Assembly: GCA_019454045.1 (NCBI GenBank)
Contig: SKCR01021430.1
Location: forward strand, 21,650 to 85,649
DNA length: 64,000 nucleotides
Direction of reading: 5' to 3'
Source of the DNA: Zanthoxylum bungeanum
Taxonomy: Eukaryota; Streptophyta; Magnoliopsida; Sapindales; Rutaceae
Shown here: one piece after another, positions 58,035-64,000 of the stretch
How the letters are laid out: each line of letters starts with the position of its first letter
Numbering within the stretch: position 1 is the stretch's first letter
Notes under the pieces: generated by a model
Told to the model about the DNA's origin: nothing
The model's database searches: none
What the model saw: the letters and a program-made list of their open reading frames with translations, nothing else
Made by a program: the position numbers and the translations under genes

Positions 58035-61022
58035 TGTTGGGTTTTCTAGGTCAACCAATAATTAAGCAATGAAATGTGCAAATACAAGAAAGTAAGTAGC
58101 GGAAATACTCACTTTGATCGGCTTTTGGATGCGATGAACACAAAAATTCTTGTGCTCCTGTAGAATTCGCGGCCAAGCCCTCCTTGTGTGTGATCTTCAA
58201 GCTCCAAGCTTTGAGTGTTGATTCCATGCTCAGATTGGTTTCCCTATCACCTTTGAATGACTCTTTATGTGCTAGCACTTGAAAAATTTGCAACAAATTG
58301 TTTCCTTTTCCTTGGTGTTCCTCCAAAGCCAAAAGAAGAGAGGAAAAAAAACCTTCCTGGAGAATGAGTTGTGGTTTTTATCCCTAATCCATTAAAAATT
58401 CATTTGTGTGAACATCCACTCAATTTAAAACTGTGTTCTCCAAAATTCACATCACTTCTCATGACTGGTTGATGCACTGGCCCTGACTCTCTCCGAGTTC
58501 GCCACGCCGCACTCCATTGTCCCGGTGAATAATTTCTGTGCGACGATCTCTATGTGTAATTTCATTTCAAGATCTTGCTTGCCTCAAATCCAAGAGAAGA
58601 GAGGAAAAATTGGCACATGCCGAGAGTGAGGGATAATAAAAAATGAGATGGAGTGTTTGTGTGTTGCCAAATCAAGTAAATCTAATCCAAAATTCAAAAA
58701 ATTAGTAAAAGGTCTTTCACATCACTTCAATTAAGAATTTAAATTTAAAATAAGCTTTGGTTCAAAAAAGTTTTCATTGACACAGACTACAAATTCCAGT
58801 TCTCAATTTTTCACCATCACATTCATCAAATTAAAATCTTCAGATCAAATGACTACCATTCGCATTTCATTTTCTAACAACAATCAACCAAGATCTCAAA
58901 AAATCCAAAACATTCACAATTGTCACACATCAACAACAAAAGTACACAGTTCACCACATTCTTCATCACATTCAACCAATTTAACATAAATTAACGTCAA
59001 AAAATGCATTCAATGAAATTACTCTCAAATCAAATTTAAGAAAATAATCGGACAACTACTCCTTGTGATTCACACAACAATTCATTCATTTCATTCAACA
59101 CATCAACAATTCTAAATTACACTCAACCTTCACACGATCCATTCAAACAAATCCATTATAATTCTTTTCTTACATCATTCAAACGTCATTCTTTTCTCCA
59201 ACTTTTCATCGTCGTTTAAGAAATTCAAATTCTCTTCAACACACACAAACAATTTTCACATTCACAATTCTTCAAAAACTCAGTATCCATTTCATTCTCA
59301 AGCCAACCTCAACACAAAGAAACAAAAAACACAAAAAAAAAATTGGCACAAATAAATCTTACAAAAATCAGTCATTCATTCAAAAAAATCATTAAATTCA
59401 TTGATGTTTTGTTCCAACATAATATTCAAACATTCAATCTCTCATAAATTCATCAAAAATAATTTCAATCAAAATTCACACATTAAAAATTTCTTCTCCA
59501 AAAACAATTCATCACAAATTATTGTTTCAACAATCACAAATTCTCAACAACCCAAGCCAACCACTTCCATCAACCAAAATATATGAGATGGACTATGATG
59601 TGACTTGGGTGGGCCCACTTGATTCAAAATCCGAGTGGGCCCGCAACACATCCGGGCTCGGATTCGCTAATTCTGAATTAACGAATTTTCCCGTTGCGAC
59701 GTAATTAAATCAAATTTAATTAAAATATTATACCTAGCAAAATTACATTCACGTTCGCTAGCGAATTAATTCTAAATTAACTTGTTGGCGCCCGAATTAA
59801 AAAATATAATTGTTGATTCCGCGTCGAAATCTAATTTCGTTTAATATATCGAATATATTATTTTACCGAATTAATTATGAATTAATCGGTCTCTCTCTTT
59901 ATAGAATTTTTATCCCATAATAAAATCCTCTCGCAATTAATCCTAGATTAATTTTCTCTCTCTTATAATTAACCCCAGATTAATTATGTCCGAATCATAC
60001 ATCATCGTGAATCTTTGGAAGCGACCCCTGAGACCCCTGGATATGTTGGCAGTAAATCCGGTCATCGGAGTATCCGAATACGTGCGTACCTAGTACAACG
60101 TTCTTAACGATTTACAAGAACTGGTTGGCTTCTAGCAAAACACACGTGCCTACCCAATCTCCAGAAATATTCTTAATGGAATATATAATCTGTATCAGGC
60201 GTAGATACGTAGTATTGCGTATTGCGATCCAGTATCGGATGTCACATGCAAGGCTTGGGGGGCTGGAATTGTGTCTGCTCGTACGAAACATATATCGGAT
60301 CTCTGGTAACTATCGCTATAATCGAATAAACATGACCTAGTCATATTATCCCGATAGCTGCAGCATACAAGAGTACCAGTTCCTTATCCTATGTGACCAT
60401 CATCTCCATATGACTGAAGTGATACTTTCATCTTGACATCACACCCAATACACTTCGATTCTTAATATACCCAGAAGAGGCGTACACAAAACCTGTTAAA
60501 GCCCTGGACGACCAAAACCAAAGTATATTGATTGTCGCAAGTATTAGCGATGCAAGTCTCAGGTTAAGACCAAGTACACCTACCCTGATTCGGACTTCCA
60601 TAGACACATAGTCATACTACCAATGGAATTCCGAGGGGTCTATCTAGAGCGAAGCTGTTTCCGTACCATTGGTAAGCACAACCTCATATCACACTTACAT
60701 AAGTATCCAATACTTAAATATATGATAACTATGCCGTTATGCTCCCACAACTCGCACAAGTGCAATACTAGTCTATTCCGTATTATCGATGTCCAATCTC
60801 GATAATACTATGACTAGTGATAGTTTAATGATTAAACCTTAATGGATTAATACTGTCTCATATCTTTTTAATCCGGAACTAATCATATGGACTTTTATCA
60901 TTTATGTATCTTGGTAATCCAATTACAAATGATAAAAGAGTAATTTCCTTTGTCACATAGTTAATTTGTACAACACAATGTTCTGTACAAATAGTGATGT
61001 TATGGGTCATAATTGTCCAACA
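58035..61022 (-). repeat. 5' LTR (sense) of element G, expanded
   Basis: It matches 50153-52093 but carries two extra stretches: about 58335-58590, and about 58740-59530. The first repeats a piece of LTR around the word AAGAGAGGAAAAA. The second is almost free of G on the plus strand. Without them the length agrees with the left LTR. Confidence 0.8.
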
Positions 61023-62774
61023 ACTACACAACAGAAATAAAAACAACCCTAAGCTCTCTCTTTCAGGGAGACTCACGGCTCTCTTCCTCTCTCATCTCTC
61101 TAATTTCTCTCTGGAACCAACAAAGAAACCCTAAAGCTAAGAATTTTCTTTTCTCTTCTTGGCAAAACCAACAAAGGAATAGCTCCACTATCACAGCCCT
61201 TCAAAAACTCACACGGTAAACACATAGCCACATATCTTGCACTCATAGACATGGCTTCACTCACTCAACACACACTGAAACTCTTTGAAACAACAAACAA
61301 AACAAACTCACGCCAACAAAAGAAATAAAAACCATATCTGCTCTCAAGGGCCACTGGGATCTATCTCCTCTCTTTCAACAACTCTCGGCCTCCTCTCTTT
61401 TTCTCTCATAAAACTCACCACAAATGTCACACCCGTCCCCTTAGGTAGGGTAGGGGTGAGACGGAGACTAGAAACTGGCAGAGTTTCCCCTGTAATATAT
61501 GGAACTAATCCTCCAAATACAAGGAAAAAATCTAACTGAAAAATATCATCATAACATAAATCTCCATGATCCAAACCAACATAATATCCAAGAAGAAATA
61601 CAACATCCTCAGTAACAAATAAAGGCTCAAAGCCTAACATTAAACAACAAATTCTTCCAAGAAAATACATAACAAAGACACTCTACTGTTGGCACAACCT
61701 TTCTCTACGGCAGGAAATGATGACGAAATAGCAGATGGAAAGGATAATCTACTAAACTGCTGAACTGACCTGAAATGTTAAGGAAAGGGTTAAGCTCACG
61801 CTTAGTGCAATGGATCACAGCTTAGTGCCGTGGATAATCAAGTAACAAAGTGGATCGAACAAGTCTTTCATAATATAAATAAATACATAAGCTGTAAATC
61901 GATATCTCAAACATTTACTTGAAATCGTAAATCACATTCCTCATAAAACTCAAATCATAAATCTCATTTCTCATAAAGCTCATACTGCTCAAAAATACTC
62001 TGTAATGATAAATATGTTTTTCATCTATATGCACAACCTCATGATAATATGGCAAAGCTGGCAACATGGGGCTTTCCCACGGCAAAACTGGCATCCGGAG
62101 CAAACTGGCAACATGAGACCTTATCTTACGGCAATAACTGGCACATGAGACCTTATCTCACGGCAATAATCTGGCACATATAAGTACACGGGGTGCATCC
62201 TAACATAAAAATCATTTCCAAAATCCATGCTCATATATCTCAAATCATGCAAGTTTTTCTCATATATCACAACACATGATTTCAACATAATCAATATTCG
62301 ATCTATACTTCGTAGCAAAATATATAAACTTTCTAAAAACAAACTCATTTAATGCATTACCTTAAAATTCTTTTAAGAAAACATACATACTATATACTTT
62401 GAAAACATCAATGTTACAAGCTTATCCACGCACCTGGTCAGCTGACTACTGAGAAAGGAACTATGCAGCAGGACCGTCCCTGCTTACAGTATCACGATCA
62501 CCTAACAGACAAAAGAATTTACTATAAGGAACATAATCCTAACTAGAATAGATGAAAGAATATGCAAGAAACGTGGTTCGGTCGTTCTCGCAAACTTAAC
62601 GAAAACTAAGATTTGGAGGTCCGTTACTACTCGGAAAGGTCTGAAATTCGCGGAGGAGACTCGGGAAGTCGGCGGCAAAATTCTGCCCGGCGCGTGGGAG
62701 CCACGCGCCGTTCGTCCTGGCCGCGCGTGGGCCTCACGGGCCGCTGCGAAAGCCGCGCGTGAGTGCCACGCGCA
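61023..62774. other. Unclassified LTR-like sequence, no gene
   Basis: To about 61423 it is a C/T-rich leader-like sequence that may continue element J. At 61425 TGTCACACCC could be the end of another LTR in minus orientation. Near 62053-62180 a unit of about 30-33 bp with AACTGGCA...ACGGCAATA recurs four or five times. A GC-rich stretch (62683-62775) with GGCGCG and CCGCGCGTG words resembles a promoter-side LTR section. No coding domain is seen. Confidence 0.4.
62053..62180. repeat. Short tandem repeat, about 33-bp unit
   Basis: Two units at 62103-62167 are near identical (AACTGGCA..ATGAGACC TTATCT.ACGGCAAT), with more decayed units on each side. Confidence 0.7.
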
Positions 62775-62822
62775 TGTCGGAATCCTAAAATTCTGGTGGA
62801 ATAAGAAAAGAGTGATCAACTA

Positions 62823-63184
62823 GGAATAAGAAAAGAGAAGGTAATATCAGGCTAGGAATCCTTGCAAGGAGAAGAGACTAAGTTCAACTAGGATTTCGTA
62901 TGCAAATAGGAGTCTGATTTCTGTATTACTATAAATAGGATGGCATAGTATGTGTAAAAATCATCATCAAATCATCAACAAAAAACTAGTGATCTGAATC
63001 CGAAAAGGAATAAGAAAAGAGAAGGTAATATCAGGCTAGGATCCTTGCAAGGAGAAGAGACTAAGTTCAACTAGGATTTCTTATGCAAATAGGAGTCTGA
63101 TTTCTGTATTACTATAAATAGGAGGGCATAATATGTGTAAAAATCATCATCAAATCATCAACAAAAAACTAGTGATCTGAATCT
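62823..63184 (+). repeat. Tandem duplication of the promoter section in element K LTR
   Basis: Two copies of 184 and about 178 bp start GGAATAAGAAAAGAGAAGG at 62823 and 63007. Each contains a TATAAATA box (62930-62937, 63113-63120) and ends CTAGTGATCTGAATC. Only a few bases differ. Confidence 0.9.
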
Positions 63185-63430
63185 TCAAGCTCTGACTTGT
63201 AGAGATCCAAGAAGAGTTTTAAGTAAAAAGTACCATCTTTTTTGTGTCGTGGACGTAGGTCGGATCCAAATCCACCAAACCACGTTAAATCCCCTTGTTG
63301 ATTGGTGTGTTATCTGTTTTCTGCTAAATTTGCCTTTGGTCCCCATAACCAAACAAATTCACTATTGAGGGAGGATTTCCTCGGGAGTGATATACCAATA
63401 TACCCTGAGACCAAAATCAGCCGTCAACAG

Positions 63431-63449
63431 TTGGCGCCGTCTGTGGGGA
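63431..63449 (+). other. Primer binding site of element K
   Basis: TTGGCGCCGTCTGTGGGGA is the site common in plant Tat-like and related Gypsy elements. Confidence 0.85.
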
Positions 63450-63481
63450 ACTCACAAAAAAGCAACTCGCGTAGTGAGACA

Positions 63482-64000
63482 ATGGCGGAAGACGGAAGCC
63501 ACCAACCATCAGGGAGCTCGGCTGCAGATTGGATGGAGAAGATTGAGGAGAACCTTAGGAAAAAAGGAGGAAAGCCAAACTCGCTAAAACATAGTGAGAC
63601 CGGTTGGAAAGGATAGAAGGAGCACACAATGGAAAATTCGAGGCCGGGACTACCGCCGAAGGAACGACATAGCAGAAGGAAAGAGAATTGTCGATATAAG
63701 TGAGGACGACGACCCCGGAGGAGGGACCCTTACAGGGTAAGATCTGTAGTGGTCCAGGGAGATTCCCGGACCGAGGACACATGGGAGGAAGAGAGTGACA
63801 AATCGTCACCAGACCCCTCTTATGATAGCCTTCGCAAACCCCGGCGAAAGGAGAACGAATATGACGAAGAATTACGAGAAGATACCGGCCACGGAGAAGC
63901 ACCTCCCCCGGGATAACAGAAAGAAAGAAGACCGCAGGAGGCGGAATGGAACCAAAGATAACAGCATGAAATCTTGGCTGCGAGAGGAGCTGGTCAAATG
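63482..64000 (+). pseudogene. Gag start of element K, frameshifted
   Basis: The ATG at 63482 lies 33 bp after the primer site and begins MAEDGSHQPSGSS, followed by a charged helix (DWMEKIEENLRKKGGK). The frame stops at 63614-63616. The sequence after that remains rich in charged codons in other frames, as in gag N-terminal regions, so frameshifts are likely. The rest is off the window. Confidence 0.55.

Larger units (their letters stand above)
50153..61022 (-). mobile_element. Element G: Angela/BARE-like Ty1/Copia element
   Basis: The LTRs are 50153-52093 and 58035-61022, with flanking ACTAT (50148-50152) and ACTAC (61023-61027), a duplication with one mismatch. It is the same family as D and E. 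In sense (minus) orientation: 5' LTR, exact tRNA-Met primer site, leader, degenerate gag-pol, polypurine tract (complement of 52094-52108), 3' LTR. The right LTR is about 1 kb longer than the left. Confidence 0.88.
62775..64000 (+). mobile_element. Element K: 5' end of a Ty3/Gypsy element, runs off the window
   Basis: A LTR ends in CCGTCAACA at 63429, followed after one base by the primer site TTGGCGCCGTCTGTGGGGA (63431-63449) and the start of gag. The left end at TGTCGGAATCC (62775) is a guess based on the TGT...ACA ends; the LTR would then be 655 bp. Confidence 0.7.

Noticed and set aside
58777..58989. Serine/threonine-rich open frame in the long LTR of element G
   Set aside because: The frame is a by-product of the G-poor sequence there, has no counterpart in the other LTR and no domain.

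Overview
The window is a piece of plant nuclear heterochromatin, most likely from a eudicot. It is AT-rich and I see no intact host gene in it. Almost all of it is nested LTR retrotransposons of the Ty3/Gypsy (Athila-like and Tat-like) and Ty1/Copia (Angela/BARE-1-like) types. Primer binding sites match plant tRNA 3' ends (tRNA-Asp for the Athila-like elements, initiator tRNA-Met for Copia). LTRs start TG and end CA, and several insertions keep 5-bp target-site duplications (TSDs) that can be read directly.

Layout. B (1-3533, +) is the 3' part of an Athila-like element that carries the tail of a LOG-type cytokinin-activating enzyme gene; its 3' LTR abuts the reverse transcriptase of a Copia element H. 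H pol is split (3534-3837 and 18725-19870) by Gypsy element C (3838-18719, -, TSD TATGG), whose LTR is itself split by Copia element D (9443-18695, -, TSD ATTGC/CTTGC). The H 3' LTR starts at 19871 and is entered at 20237 by Athila-like element F (20237 to about 44842, +). F is split by Copia element E (22666-42178, +, TSD AGTAT), and E is split by Athila-like element A (25153-34773, +, TSD GTGAT). A second stretch of H-type LTR follows (44847-46036), then an unclassified LTR-like sequence J (from 46037) that holds Athila-like element I (46773 to about 50085, -) and Copia element G (50153-61022, -, TSD ACTAT/ACTAC). The right edge is the 5' end of another Gypsy element K (from about 62775) with its primer binding site and the start of gag.

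The most unusual content is element A. Between a truncated gag and the 3' untranslated region it carries a full-length, intronless LOG-like reading frame (30759-31412), broken only by one in-frame TGA. Element B carries the same gene's 3' end (1-170), so the LOG cargo belongs to a retrotransposon family rather than to one accident. Both copies end in the same LDLNL (EAR-like) tail. Part of the cargo tail is also duplicated just upstream of the gene in A.

Other structure: a roughly 120-bp block near the 3' LTR is conserved between two different Athila-like families and holds an intact hairpin. Element C has a 3-kb tandem-repeat array between gag and its 3' LTR. The LTR promoter regions of A and I have dense ACGT-core motifs and CG-rich palindromes. 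Several stretches are strongly strand-asymmetric. All boundaries and identities were read by eye; no alignment or database search was run.
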